Positions 31,155 to 41,689 of a stretch of DNA of 64,000 nucleotides are shown piece by piece. The notes beneath the pieces were generated by a model that was given only the letters and a program-made list of their open reading frames with translations, was not told where the DNA came from and did not search any database. Positions within the stretch are counted from its first letter, which is position 1. Each line of letters begins with the position of its first letter. A program made the position numbers and the translations under genes. Source of the DNA: Galdieria partita (taxonomy: Eukaryota; Rhodophyta; Bangiophyceae; Galdieriales; Galdieriaceae); contig BQMJ01000078.1 in assembly GCA_025991245.1 (NCBI GenBank), forward strand, positions 54,866 through 118,865, written 5' to 3'.

Positions 31155-33066
31155 TTACACAACATTTAAACGAGGATCCAAAGGCTTCCCAATGGCATAC
31201 ACAACAAAACCCAACTTGCGAAGATGTTCATGATTGAGAACATTTCGGCCGTCGAAGATAAATGCCGGCTTTTCCATAATACCCAAAATCTTCTCAAAAT
31301 TGAGATCCTATAGTCAACATTTAGTTTGCTACACAACTTGCCAAAAGAGAAACAACTCTAACGTACACGGAACTCATCCCACTCTGTACAAACAACTAGA
31401 GCATGGCTCCCTTGTGACGCCTCATATGGATTGGATGAAATATGAACCAATCTTTCCAATTCCAAACGATCCATTCTGGATGCTGCTGTGATATCTTGCC
31501 ATATCTTTTTACATTCAGAAAAAAAAGTTCGATATCACTTCAAAGAAATATATATGTATACATACCTGTGCTTCTTGAACTTTTGGGTCATAAATAGCCA
31601 AATTAGCTCTTTCATCCACGAGACGTTGGCAAACACTAATGGCTGCAGATTCACGAGTATCTCCAGTATCTTTCTTAAAAGAGAATCTAAAAGAATGTAC
31701 GAGCCCTTTCAATATCAACTACAATAAAATGCTACAACAAACCCTAAAATAGCAATGCGTTTTCCAGTAACCGTGTTAAATAGTCCATGAATAATACGAG
31801 AAACAAAACGATCCTTCTGAAGGTCGTTCATTCGAACAACCCAATGAAAGTACTCTGCAATTTCTTTCAGTCCCATGCTTTCTGAAAGGTAGACGAGGTT
31901 GAGAATGTCCTTTTGAAAACAGCTTCCACCAAAACCGACGGAAGCTTTTAAGAATTTTGATCCGATTCGACTATCCATACCAACTGCCATGGATACCTAG
32001 ATTGTTATCATGAGAACTTTCGTTACAGACTCGATAACTGTCGGACCTCGTCTACATCTGCACCACTCGATTCACAGAGAGCGCTTACTGCATTGATGCT
32101 GGATACACGCTGGGCCAAGAAAAAGTTGGCTACCAGTTTGCTCAATTCTGAACTCCATACATTGGTAGTTATAATCTTTTCCTTGGGGACCTAAACTGAC
32201 ATGAACCCTACAATACTACCAATACAAGAATAAAAAACACTTACCCAATGAGAGTAAATATCGACAAGTTCTCCAATTGCCTGTATACCATCTTCGTCCT
32301 TTAGGTTTCCGCCAATGAGGATTCTATCAGGATTCTCTAAATCTCGCATAGCCGTTCCTTAAATAGATAAATATAGGAAAGCTTATAATCATTCATAGCA
32401 TTACCTTCAGCAAGAAATTCCGGATTACTCAGAATCTGGAACTTGGTTGTACCTGAGGCATTTAACACCGTCGAAATGGCTTCAGCTGTTCTTATGGGAA
32501 CAGTGCTTTTTTCCACTACGATCTTTGGACTCTTGGCAATTTTTGCTATTCTCCTGGCAGCAAGTTCCCAATAAGTGAGATCTGCTGCACGACCCGCACC
32601 AAGGCCATCCTTTGAGACGATATTGTCAGTCCAATCGGGCAGTAAAGGATTCTCCGCTAACCTTTTTGGTGGGTGTGTTGACGGCTACAAAAATCATATT
32701 TGCTCTTTCAATAGCTCCGTCTACATCTGTTGAGAAGAAAAGGTTCTTTCCTCGAGTATTCTATTGCTATCGTGAATCACAAGAAAGAAAAGTACAGATA
32801 CAAGCCCTACTAACACTGCTTCCTTGAGTCCAGGCTCATATATAGGCAGCTCCGAATCCTGTTGCGAGTTCCAAGCGTCGATTCTTCTTTGTGAGATATC
32901 AACAACCTTTAAAAGTCCATGACCGTTTAGCTTTCAGGGTCAACTAGGGAAAGTTACGAACTGTGACGTCAATCTTCGGGCACATTTTGGCAACAACAGC
33001 CATAGTTGGTCCACCAACATATCCAGCTCCAATACAACATACTTGATAGCGACCTGTCGAACCCAT
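31155..33066 (-). CDS. UGD: UDP-glucose 6-dehydrogenase
   Basis: Multi-exon gene from ATG 33066 to TAA at 31155, about nine exons. Clear exons include 33066-32962 ([15 protein letters not shown], the NAD fold), one from 32906 ([14 protein letters not shown] ... LPIYEPGL), one with [17 protein letters not shown] ... VAVNTPTKK, one with [15 protein letters not shown] ... SNPEFLAEG, one at about 31990-31742 with the catalytic Cys motif [10 protein letters not shown], and a last exon with [17 protein letters not shown]. The enzyme makes UDP-glucuronate from UDP-glucose with two NAD+, for cell-wall and exopolysaccharide sugars. The first donor is an unusual GTTCGT. GGCGCC palindromes at 33107 and 33163 lie 41 and 97 bases upstream of the ATG. 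Confidence 0.92.
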
Positions 33067-33298
33067 AAAGTCTCCCCAAGAAACAGAAAAATCAAAATGT
33101 TGAGAAGGCGCCAAATACGATTTGTGTCTAAGAGGGAAAAAATCTTTACGTGGAAAAATTTGGGCGCCTTTTCACCGAGAAAAAATGAATCTCGAGAAAG
33201 CGGTGATATGGCAAAGAACTTACAAAAGACACTCTGTTAACAAACTCCATTGAACACAGATTCTAAGAGCTGTCACTGTCACAAAGAATGCCAACTGA
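33067..33298. promoter_or_regulatory. Divergent promoter with two GGCGCC palindromes
   Basis: 232 bases between UGD and a small membrane protein gene. GGCGCC occurs at 33107-33112 (minus strand: TATTTGGCGCC, E2F-like) and at 33163-33168 (AAATTTGGGCGCC). Two copies of a hexamer that is rare in this AT-rich DNA within 62 bases point to a regulatory role. Confidence 0.5.
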
Positions 33299-33853
33299 AT
33301 GCATGCATGTGCTACCCTCCAAAATTGTTTGTTGCTTGGATTGCGCAAGGTCATGGCTTTCACTTGGCTTTGGTTGCACAGAAACCCAATCTTTGCCGGC
33401 AGTTCATCTTTCAAAGAACAAACATCCCAACAATTTGGTTGTATCCGCAACTGGAGATTCTCCCAACCAGCGTCTAGTTCTCTATCGGTGCTTTTGTTGA
33501 AGAGGAGAAAGTCCTTGACTCCATTTACACCTTGTTATCAATCTTGGAAGCAGAGTATAGCAGTGAAGTTTGCTTTTGATTTTTCAACTTTTGTAAGCAG
33601 TAGTTTGTTTGTTTCTGGAGTTGCAGCTATCGGTGCAGTGGGTCTGCATCGTAGCCGAGACGACCTCGTGTTTTCTAAGGTAGGACTGAAATGGTTGTTT
33701 TGACATATTTGTTTCCCATTCTAGTCTTAGGAAAAGTTGTCTTCGTCCAGTCCAACAGCTTTGGAAGAGGAACACGAGTTACCCCGCATTTCTGACTATC
33801 GATTTGACGATCCGGGTTCAGCTCGAAGCATCGGAAAAAGGTCCCAGTTGTGA
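33299..33853 (+). CDS. Small organelle-targeted(?) membrane protein, unknown
   Basis: Exons 33299-33679 and 33731-33853, 51-nt intron (GTAGGACTG...GTCTTAG), 167 residues. ATG 33299 or the ATG 18 codons later could be used. The N-terminal 90 residues are rich in Ser, Arg, Lys and aromatic residues with few acids, like a transit peptide. One hydrophobic segment follows (FVSSSLFVSGVAAIGAVGL) and then a hydrophilic C-terminus with EEEHELPRISDYRFDDPG. No family recognised. Divergent from UGD. Confidence 0.5.
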
Positions 33854-33966
33854 CACTAGATGGTTGGTTACCCTTTCTCCTTGCTTTCTTGTCGTTGGTT
33901 TTTCCTGAATCAAAGAACAGTGTTTTATTTTGGGTGAAAGTAGTTACAGAAGGTTTGGGTTTGTTT

Positions 33967-35606
33967 TCATATTCTGGCTAGAACGTCGTCCAACATACGT
34001 CTTCCTGAGATATATTTCATGCTTTCTTCATAGCTCACTGGAAATATTTTTTTCACTGGCTTGCCTGTTTTAAGAACAAAGTTGAAAGTATTTGTTCTTT
34101 CTTTGGTTGGAGGATCGTGCATCAAGTTATTAACCATAGCATCGACTAATACCACTTGATAAGCATCCTTTGTGTATACTACTGAAGAATGCAGTTCCAG
34201 AATACTACCAACAGGAACGGATTTGATAAAACTAATATCTCCGACTAGAATAAACTGTTTCATACGATTGGCTTTTCCCAATTTGTTGTTTGCTTACCTT
34301 CAACAGCAATGGGACGTTGTTGAAAAGCCAAATAATTGTTGACAAAAGCTAGTTCGTAAGCTTTTCTCATTAATACTCCTCCAAAAGTGAAGCCATACAT
34401 ATTCCTCTCATCTGGAAGCATAAAGTGAGTCGAACCAATGGTGACTTGACTCATGTAAATTTCTTCATCCGGTTGAACACCACGCTTGAACATCTTTTTA
34501 CAATTCAGACGAGTAACTAACTGATATATATCGATTACTTACTTGATGTAAATGCATTTGTTCATCAATCGTCGGCACGGAAACTGCAACATTGCGCTTT
34601 GCTTTTTCTTTTCTTAACAATTGTTTCAATGCAGCTCTTTCAAAGGAAGCCTGTTCTTCTTCGTTTCTAGCACGCAAGGGAGGAACTGGAATGGACTGAG
34701 TACCTTCCAAATTTCGAGCAACGTAAACAAAATCAGCCTAAACCAACAACCATTAAGGAAAACTACAAAGGAGAACGACTCTCATTACTTCCATGATCAA
34801 CTTGGTGCTCTCTGTTGGAATCTTTTGCTCTACAATCAATGAAATGTTCATCGATGTCTTTCCCGTATAAGTAACCTAATCATCTTTCTTGGGTTTACGT
34901 AGATTGGCCAATCAAGAATACCGAACCTTGCTATGGTATATCAAATCGTACACCGGACTCCAGGGTTGATTATGAAGTCGGACTCCATCAACAGCAGCAG
35001 TAACACAATTAACCTTTCACTCAAGGTTTTCTCAAATACTAGTTGAAACAACTCTTCACTTACATCTTCCCTTCCTACATGATATAGAGCAGCCAAAGCA
35101 CTTACAGCATCCAAGTCTTCTAACACTCTACCTAATCTCAATAAACCAAAGGGATTTTCATAAAGTTTTCGCAATCTAATATCCGAAGACAATGGGATAG
35201 TCGTTTCGAACACTTTGTTATCATCTTTTCTATTGATCAAATACGATCCCCATTGGGAGACACTTTAGAAAGCAGCTGAACGAACCAATTGGACCACTTA
35301 CAAAGAACGCGAAGCGATTTGCGAAAACTCCCTATAGTTGGTAGCTGCAAGAAAAGGAATTATCTGTTCTCTGTTGATAATATCGTTTAGTGTCGGTGCA
35401 TCCGATAGCACCGCTCTGAGTTGGTTAATATCCCACTTCCTATACTGAAACAGTTGTGACCGGGAGTGCAACGAATGGTTCGTTTCAGACGTTGGTTGAG
35501 AACAGTATAAACGGTTTGTTTTCAACAGCTTTTCTGAACTTTCCGTACTGCCTAATAACTTTATCATCCGTTGCCATACTTGGTTGGTTATCCTTTGACA
35601 AATCAT
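33967..35606 (-). CDS. ACOT9: ACOT9-like mitochondrial acyl-CoA thioesterase (double hotdog)
   Basis: About seven exons from ATG 35606. Splices seen: donor 35301/acceptor 35230, then GAT|VNCVTAAVDG, then blocks VTYTGKTSMNISLIVEQ and ADFVYVARN-LEGTQSIPVPPL, which match ACOT9 (first hotdog: RLGRVLEDLDA ... ALYHV; G-K-S/T-S-M ... V; FV-VAR). The second hotdog contains MFKRGVQPDEEIYMSQVTI and NMYGFTFGGVLMRKAYELAF (N-x-x-x-x-FGG-x-LM, active-site helix) then GDISFIKSVPVGSILELHSS. The enzyme hydrolyses acyl-CoA to fatty acid and CoA in mitochondria. The N-terminal 100 residues before the first hotdog are targeting sequence plus linker. The start codon is only 31 bases from that of GatA. Confidence 0.85.
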
Positions 35607-35637
35607 TCTTCAGTCGTTGTTGGCGATCTCCTCAAGA

Positions 35638-37654
35638 ATGTTTTGGCGCTTTGTTGGGTCGACATTTTTCTTTTGTCCAACTTGTCGTATAGTTGTGCAC
35701 AATGGAGAAAGATGGAAAAGGCACAAAAGCACTTGTTTTCAACAGAGTCCTTTGACTAGGTTACAGTGTCACACCAAAAGTTTCTCTACTATTATAAAAG
35801 TAAGTGTTCTCTTGACATCTTCAAGCGATTTTCCTTAGTCGAATCAAGAAGCAGCTGGCGGATGTAGACAATTCGACTGTGCTTTCTATTACTGAAAATT
35901 TCAAGAGAGGAGAGTGGAAAGCAGTTGACATCGTCGTTGAATACTTGAATCGCATCCACGAAATGGATAAGCTGTTGGGTGCTTTCCTTACTGTGGACGC
36001 AGAAAGGTGAGTTATTTTCCTTTTATTGCACCCTATTAAGAGTTTTTAGAGCCTTACAAAAAGCACGTTGGTTGGACGAAAAATGGAGAAAAGGTGAACC
36101 TTTGGGACCTTTAGCTGCAGTACCCGTTGCTGTAAAAGACAATTTGTGTACCAAGGGAATACCAACAACAGCTGGTTCCAGAATACTGGAAAATTTTATT
36201 CCTGGATATGATGCAACTACTGTTTCACGTTTGGAAGCAGCAGTAAGTACTGGCTGAGGTTTTTTTCGTTTATGGCTTTTCTTTTGTTGTGATGAACTAG
36301 GATGCAATAGTGGTAGGGAAAACCAACATGGATGAGTTTGGAATGGGATCATCTACTGAACTTTCTGGTTTTCATCCCAGTAAGAATCCTTGGGATCCTA
36401 GTCGAGTTTGTGGAGGTTCTTCTGGAGGTTCTGCTGCAGCAGTTGCTTCGGGAATGGTGCCTTTTGCTCTGGGCTCAGATACTGGTGGTTCTATTCGTCA
36501 ACCAGCTTCATTTTGTGGCATTTGTGGACTCAAACCCACCTATGGAAGAGTATCTAGATTTGGTTTGGTTGCTTTCTCTTCTTCTCTAGATACAGTAGGT
36601 CCTATGGCATCTTCTGTCATGGAGCTTGCTTCTGTTTTCCAAGTTCTAGCCGGTCATGATTCAATGGATAGTACTTCGTTGCTCGACAAGGTACCTTGTT
36701 ATAAGGACATTTTACAAGAAAGAGGGGCGTTGGATTTGAAGGATATAAAGTTGGGAGTAGTTTATGATGAAAGAATGCTGTCTTCAAAGGGTTTTGGTCA
36801 AGTGGAAGATGTGATGCGTTGTTTTCAAGAGTCGGTCAGAGTATTTACTCATTTGAATGCCAAAGTGGTTGCGATATCTTTGCCGTTTTTGGAAGAAGCG
36901 TTGGCTGCTTATTACGTGATTGCACCTTCTGAAGCTTCTTCCAATTTAGCTCGATATGATGGAGTTCGTTTTGGAATAAGGCAAGAGGCAGCTCATATAT
37001 CGGAGGTACATGAAATCGGAATCCAATATATAGTGTATGATATACTCATTGTTCCAAATAATTTAGTTGTATCAAAAGAGTCGAGGAATGGGAATGGGAA
37101 GTGAAGTGAAGCGAAGAATTTTAACGGGTACTTTTGCTTTATCCAGTGGATATTATGACGCATATTATCGGAAAGCATTACAAGTGCGGCAACTGGTTTC
37201 ACAACAGTTGAAAGTAAGCCCAAGGTATATCCGTATGATTGTTATTGACTTTCTGGAATGAATGATATAGAATCTATTTCAACAACAATTGGATATCATC
37301 ATTTGTCCAACCACACCTTGTGCTGCTTTCGAGCTGGGAGAGAAGATAAAAGATCCGGTCAAAATGTATATGGAGGATTTGCTAACTATTCCTGCAAGTT
37401 TAGCAGTAAGTCACTTGACAACATTCTTTCTTCCCTATTGACACTCCGACAAAAAGGGTTTACCTGCATTGAGTGTTCCAATGGGCTTCGATTCCGATCA
37501 TTTGCCATTGGGTTTGCAGTTGATCGGAAACCAACAAAGAGAAGATATTTTGTTTCGAGCGGGTCACGCCTTTCAATTGGCTACGAATTGGCATCGTCAT
37601 CGACCTTTGATGTATCGTAATTATGTATCAACAACAACCGATGCCATTCATTAA
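35638..37654 (+). CDS. gatA: Glutamyl-tRNA(Gln) amidotransferase subunit A (organellar)
   Basis: Seven exons: 35638-35799, 35849-36006, 36050-36242, 36301-37005, 37067-37213, 37271-37405 and 37457-37654; 1,698 bases, 565 residues. After a targeting-like N-terminus, the amidase-signature core is complete: catalytic Lys in [11 protein letters not shown], the Ser of [12 protein letters not shown] (nucleophile and cis-Ser in the GSS.GGS/GSDTGGS region), [15 protein letters not shown], and GatA-specific [36 protein letters not shown] and PALSVPMG. GatA releases ammonia from glutamine and, with GatB/C, turns Glu-tRNA(Gln) into Gln-tRNA(Gln) in plastids and mitochondria. The second intron boundary (35848) was chosen to keep frame. 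Head-to-head with the ACOT9-like gene. Confidence 0.93.
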
Positions 37655-37672
37655 CAATCACTCATCTGGTAT

Positions 37673-39331
37673 TTAGCAATCTCGATGGGCATCAAAATAA
37701 AGGGATAGATTACTTTCCAATCGATCGATCAGTTGTCGATATTGATCAACACAAGTTTCAGATAATATACCCATTTCATTTTGTACTTGATAAAATTCTT
37801 CAATTACTGCAATTAAACGATACAAAACTGGCTTCGAAAGCCATTGCAATAACACCTATCCAATCAGAAAATGATATCTCACTCTCTTGTTGCACAAACT
37901 ACTTACTGTTATCCAACGATGTTCACCGTTGATCAAACATGCAAGTAAAATGGATGCATAAGCTACAGTAGTTTGATGTTGTACAATCATAGGACTGGTT
38001 TCGTTGGATAGAGGAATCAATCGAATATATTTCAAAAGTATTTGAAAGATGGCAGGTTCCTTATAATGCTTGGTAGGTAATGAATCAGAAGAACAACGAT
38101 AAACGGCAGTAATATGTAACAACAAAGTAGCACAAGACGGATAAGAAATAAGGATATTGATCATCAGTACTAGGCAAGTAACTCGCAAATCAAAATCAGC
38201 TCTATCGGGAAAGCTCTCGTTATGAAGCAATCGGATGAGAGAGAAGAGTGCTCGATGCTGCACCAATTCCTTACACAATTGTTGATTATTGCTAGATAGA
38301 TTGACCAAAACTCGCAAACAAGTGATACAAATTGCTCTCTTCCGTTGTTCCGAAACACCGATGTATTGTACAATATGATGCAATAGCCAAACGGTACTCG
38401 ACTGCACACACTTGTCGGTTATCATATCACTATCAGCTGTTGTGTGACATGACAATTTATCCAAAAGGGTAGCTACACAAAGAGATATCAAGTCCTTGAC
38501 AATGTCTGGAAAACACAAATTGCAAGTTTTGGATAACCATTGTATCATTTCTTTCCAATAGCTGTTGGGTATCATACCATTCTTTTTGCTTCTCTTGGCA
38601 AAAGCAATCATAGAAATGCAGAACAAAGAAATAAAGATGGTCGTCCAAATAGATAACGACCAGCAGTGTCGATTTGTATGATTCTTCAGTCGCGCGTACT
38701 CAGAGTGAAGATTTTGTATCATTTTCAAATGAATGTCATGAATGCTTTCAACATATTCTTCCCAAGCATCAAAATCTATGTTTTGTATTGAACGAAATAG
38801 AAGAGAATCCCATTCTACAGTTTCATGAATATTCAGTTTGAATATTTGTATATTCTCTTGCAAGCAGTGCTTACAAAGGTTCATTATCCAATCCATCGTT
38901 GTTTCATCTTCCTTACCGTTATGATGATACCAAATAGAAGCGATGGCCAATAAGATACACTGTTCCAGCTTTGAACAACTCACAATGCTGTGATGAGTCA
39001 ACCAGCAGGAAAGTTGCCCACATAGTTCTTCATATGAACGCACTAGGAACCTGTTTTGTAATAACTGTTCCAGTAGTTGTTCGCATGTACTATTTTTGGA
39101 AAGTAAACAGAGACCATTTTCCTCAGTACTTGGATATCCTTCCACAAAGGATATTTGCTCAACGAGGGAGTGCTCGGCATCTTCCCTTTCAAGTATATAT
39201 GAATCATTTTTGGCGCCAAAACAGGATATTCTTTGTGTAGCCATATCAAAAAGCTGACTTGACCTTTTTTCTACTGTGTTGAAGTAGATTGGACTCGATA
39301 GCTTCTTCGGAGTTTTTCCAAAAGTAGCCAT
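37673..39331 (-). CDS. WAPL: WAPL-like armadillo-repeat protein (cohesin release factor)
   Basis: Exons 39331-37907 and 37855-37673, 51-nt intron (GTAAGTAG...TGGATAG), about 551 residues. The second half is a helical repeat with LRVLVNLSSNNQQLCKELV, then FDLRVTCLVLMINILISY, TTVAYASILLACLI, and in the last exon AVIEEFYQVQNEMGILS. WAPL C-terminal domains show the same order (L..L.NLt...; FD..vl.L.LLiNLve; ..aay.alLlg.L; ..L.eF...q...G.ls). WAPL opens the cohesin ring and releases it from chromatin. The N-terminal half has no recognisable motif. The start is uncertain: ATG 39331 or 39244. GGCGCC at 39212-39217 falls within this frame. Converges on GatA. Confidence 0.55.
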
Positions 39332-39491
39332 GTCTTATGAAAGCTTGAATCATTGCCACATAAGACAACCACGCATAGTCTCTCTTCAAAGACAATTCTG
39401 TTTAGGCGGGATTTTGTCAACTCGTCTTTTTTCTCTTTTTGAAAATTTCATTGTTGATGCATCACATCGCCGCCTTTCAAAAGCTATTGTC

Positions 39492-40334
39492 ATGTTATCT
39501 TCTTCCTCTTTGGGCATATGCTCTTCTAGACCTTTTACGAGTAAACAGACCTTGGCTTATTTAAAGGAAGCTTATATACTCGACTGGTTCACTCTTGGAG
39601 TACTTGGAGTTGTTTTGCCTTTATTATTAAAGACCAGTTTTCATCCTTTTCGTAGACAAGTTGCCTTGGATGACCCACAGTTTTCACATCCTTTTCTTAA
39701 AGATATTGTCAGTACCCAAGTGTGTACGTTGAGCTCCCTATTGATTCCTTGCCTAGTGGGCTTCCTAGTGGAATGGAGACTGGTGAGAAGAACAAAGCAC
39801 TGGATTCCTGCCATTTTCAACTTGCATATCTTTGTATTGGGACTATTGGAAGCAACACTTTGTACCGTAACCATCACGGAGCTTTTGAAATTGGTAGCTG
39901 GTCGTCCACGTCCCTATTTTTTAAGTGTTTGCGAACCCATCGATGGCTCTACTTTGAATTGTAGAGGAGATACAGCCCAAATAGAGGAAGCTCGCAAGTC
40001 GTTTCCTAGTGGTCATACTTCGTTGGCTTTTGCTTCTGCTATTTATCTGACGTTGTACTTGTTCAAAGTACTTTGGATGAGTGAAGTATTTTATCGTACT
40101 TGGCACTTGTGGTTGCTACTCGTTCCTTTGCTACTTGCTTGTCTAGTTGGGGTTTCAAGAACAGTCGATTATCATCATCACTTTAGTGATATTGTTGCTG
40201 GTGCATTGTTGGGAACCGTAATAAGTATCATGACATTTATAGGGCGCTTTGGTTGTAGTGAATGGAATCATAAAAGAGAAAGTAATTATGATGATAATAA
40301 TGGATATTCTATAACAGGAGATCAACAAGTATAA
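39492..40334 (+). CDS. PAP2-type lipid phosphate phosphatase
   Basis: The frame is open from an ATG at 39330, but I prefer ATG 39492 because the upstream 54 codons overlap the WAPL gene start and show no family likeness. That gives 280 residues with six membrane segments. The three PAP2 phosphatase motifs are complete: KLVAGRPRPYF, PSGHTS and SRTVDYHHHFSD. The spacing fits lipid phosphate phosphatases, which dephosphorylate phosphatidate, lysophosphatidate or diacylglycerol pyrophosphate. The C-terminus is hydrophilic and Asn/Asp-rich. Convergent with PebB. Confidence 0.88.
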   Translation: MLSSSSLGICSSRPFTSKQTLAYLKEAYILDWFTLGVLGVVLPLLLKTSFHPFRRQVALDDPQFSHPFLKDIVSTQVCTLSSLLIPCLVGFLVEWRLVRRTKHWIPAIFNLHIFVLGLLEATLCTVTITELLKLVAGRPRPYFLSVCEPIDGSTLNCRGDTAQIEEARKSFPSGHTSLAFASAIYLTLYLFKVLWMSEVFYRTWHLWLLLVPLLLACLVGVSRTVDYHHHFSDIVAGALLGTVISIMTFIGRFGCSEWNHKRESNYDDNNGYSITGDQQV

Positions 40335-40364
40335 AGTTATCAAGTTGATAATTTCCGGGGCAAA

Positions 40365-41336
40365 TCAAACAGGAATCCTATTGTCCATGTTATTCTCTAC
40401 AAAGATCAGACTACAATACCAACCGTGAATATATTCTTCTGTCCATTCACTTCCATAGAATCGAGTAAACATACCACGTGCAGGATCCTTCTCAGCGCGA
40501 TATTGTATATAAGCAAGATGTCTCGATTGAATATGTTCCAAGAGTTGCTTATCTTCAATTGGGACTGCATTATTCACCAACCTTAGATACAAATCTAGAT
40601 ATTCTTGAAAAGCAGCAAATACGTGAGTCTCTACCAGTTGGTCTTGACTCGGACGACTCCATAAGAAACAAGGAGAGAAGAAAGGCTTTGCTTCTTCAGG
40701 CAAGTCGCCACCCCAAGGAAGAATCGATAAATATTTCTCATATATGGGTTTTAGTAAAAGTGAATATTTGTTTTGATAATCGATGGTATGAAATAACGGC
40801 TGCATATCTAACGCAATGAGATGACCACCAGGTAAGGTTACAAGGTCTGCACCAAAAAAAGGCAAATCATAGTCTAAACGTGGAAAAATAACAAAGTTGA
40901 GCACTTGAAGTGCCTTTCCTCCTTGTACGTGAGCTGCTCTTATTTGCCTTAGTTTGTCTGACTGGTAAGCATAACTCGTCGTCTTGACCGTTGTTTGACG
41001 ACTACCTTTGCCAGTAGTGGCTAATTTTTCTTCATATCCCTCAGGAATGGGATAAGGATGTAAAACAATATGACTTTGAAGCATTTCTATCGCTTTTTTT
41101 AAAAAAGGAGAATACAAATCCTTGGTTTCCGAATGACTGGAACTAGGGTGTTGATAAGAAGAAGGTGAACAAGCTCTCCATCGATAAGCTTTTTGAGTTT
41201 TATGTTGACAGCAGGATTTTCTTTGGAGTAGGGACAATGAGACATAGCCAGTGAGGAGATGGCAAGGAGATGATAGAAAACCACCACTTTTCATGAATGA
41301 ATGATGGAGAGTCGTCGGAAGAGAAGGACGGGCCAT
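40365..41336 (-). CDS. pebB: PebB, phycoerythrobilin:ferredoxin oxidoreductase (bilin reductase)
   Basis: The frame is open to 41726, but the likely start is ATG 41336 (or 41294), giving about 323 residues with a Ser/His/Arg-rich plastid transit peptide of about 65. The mature part matches cyanobacterial Peb[69 protein letters not shown] and TEEYIHGW. PebB reduces 15,16-dihydrobiliverdin to phycoerythrobilin. In red algae of this group phycocyanobilin is thought to be made by isomerising phycoerythrobilin rather than by PcyA, so a PebB gene in a phycocyanin-containing alga is expected. The 5' end overlaps or nearly touches the divergent DUF1764 gene. Confidence 0.9.
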   Translation of the reverse strand: MARPSLPTTLHHSFMKSGGFLSSPCHLLTGYVSLSLLQRKSCCQHKTQKAYRWRACSPSSYQHPSSSHSETKDLYSPFLKKAIEMLQSHIVLHPYPIPEGYEEKLATTGKGSRQTTVKTTSYAYQSDKLRQIRAAHVQGGKALQVLNFVIFPRLDYDLPFFGADLVTLPGGHLIALDMQPLFHTIDYQNKYSLLLKPIYEKYLSILPWGGDLPEEAKPFFSPCFLWSRPSQDQLVETHVFAAFQEYLDLYLRLVNNAVPIEDKQLLEHIQSRHLAYIQYRAEKDPARGMFTRFYGSEWTEEYIHGWYCSLIFVENNMDNRIPV

Positions 41337-41642
41337 CCAAAGACAACTGGCAGTGATCAACAGCCAACCAAACGTTCTGCAGTAGAAAAAGTGGCTCGTC
41401 TCGCTTCTAGTGAAAAGAAGCAAACTTATGATGGGTGGGAAGTGGAAGAGTTGTTGAAGGAAATACGGAAGAAACGTTGTGATGAGAACAAGACGAGTAA
41501 GAAAGCAATCAAAAAGAGAGAAAAGTCCACCATTCGATACACCAAAGAAGGGTTTCGTATTTATAGACCAGAAGAGTTGAAACAAGACCAACCCAACGAC
41601 TTGACGGGAGAGTGTCCTTTTGACTGTAACTGTTGTTTCTAA
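41301..41642 (+). CDS. DUF1764 small basic protein
   Basis: 113 residues, single exon, ATG 41301 (a second ATG at 41304). The N-terminal two thirds are Lys/Arg/Glu-rich and probably helical or disordered. The C-terminus carries the DUF1764 signature: [14 protein letters not shown] followed by [11 protein letters not shown] at the very end. The family is widespread in eukaryotes and of unknown function; the cluster of Cys at the end suggests metal binding. It is head-to-head with pebB: the two start codons overlap by 36 bases or are 6 bases apart, depending on the PebB start. Confidence 0.82.
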   Translation: MMESRRKRRTGHPKTTGSDQQPTKRSAVEKVARLASSEKKQTYDGWEVEELLKEIRKKRCDENKTSKKAIKKREKSTIRYTKEGFRIYRPEELKQDQPNDLTGECPFDCNCCF

Positions 41643-41689
41643 ATAAAGAATGATCGCTCGTATTTTGTGCTTTGTTGATGCATGGGACA

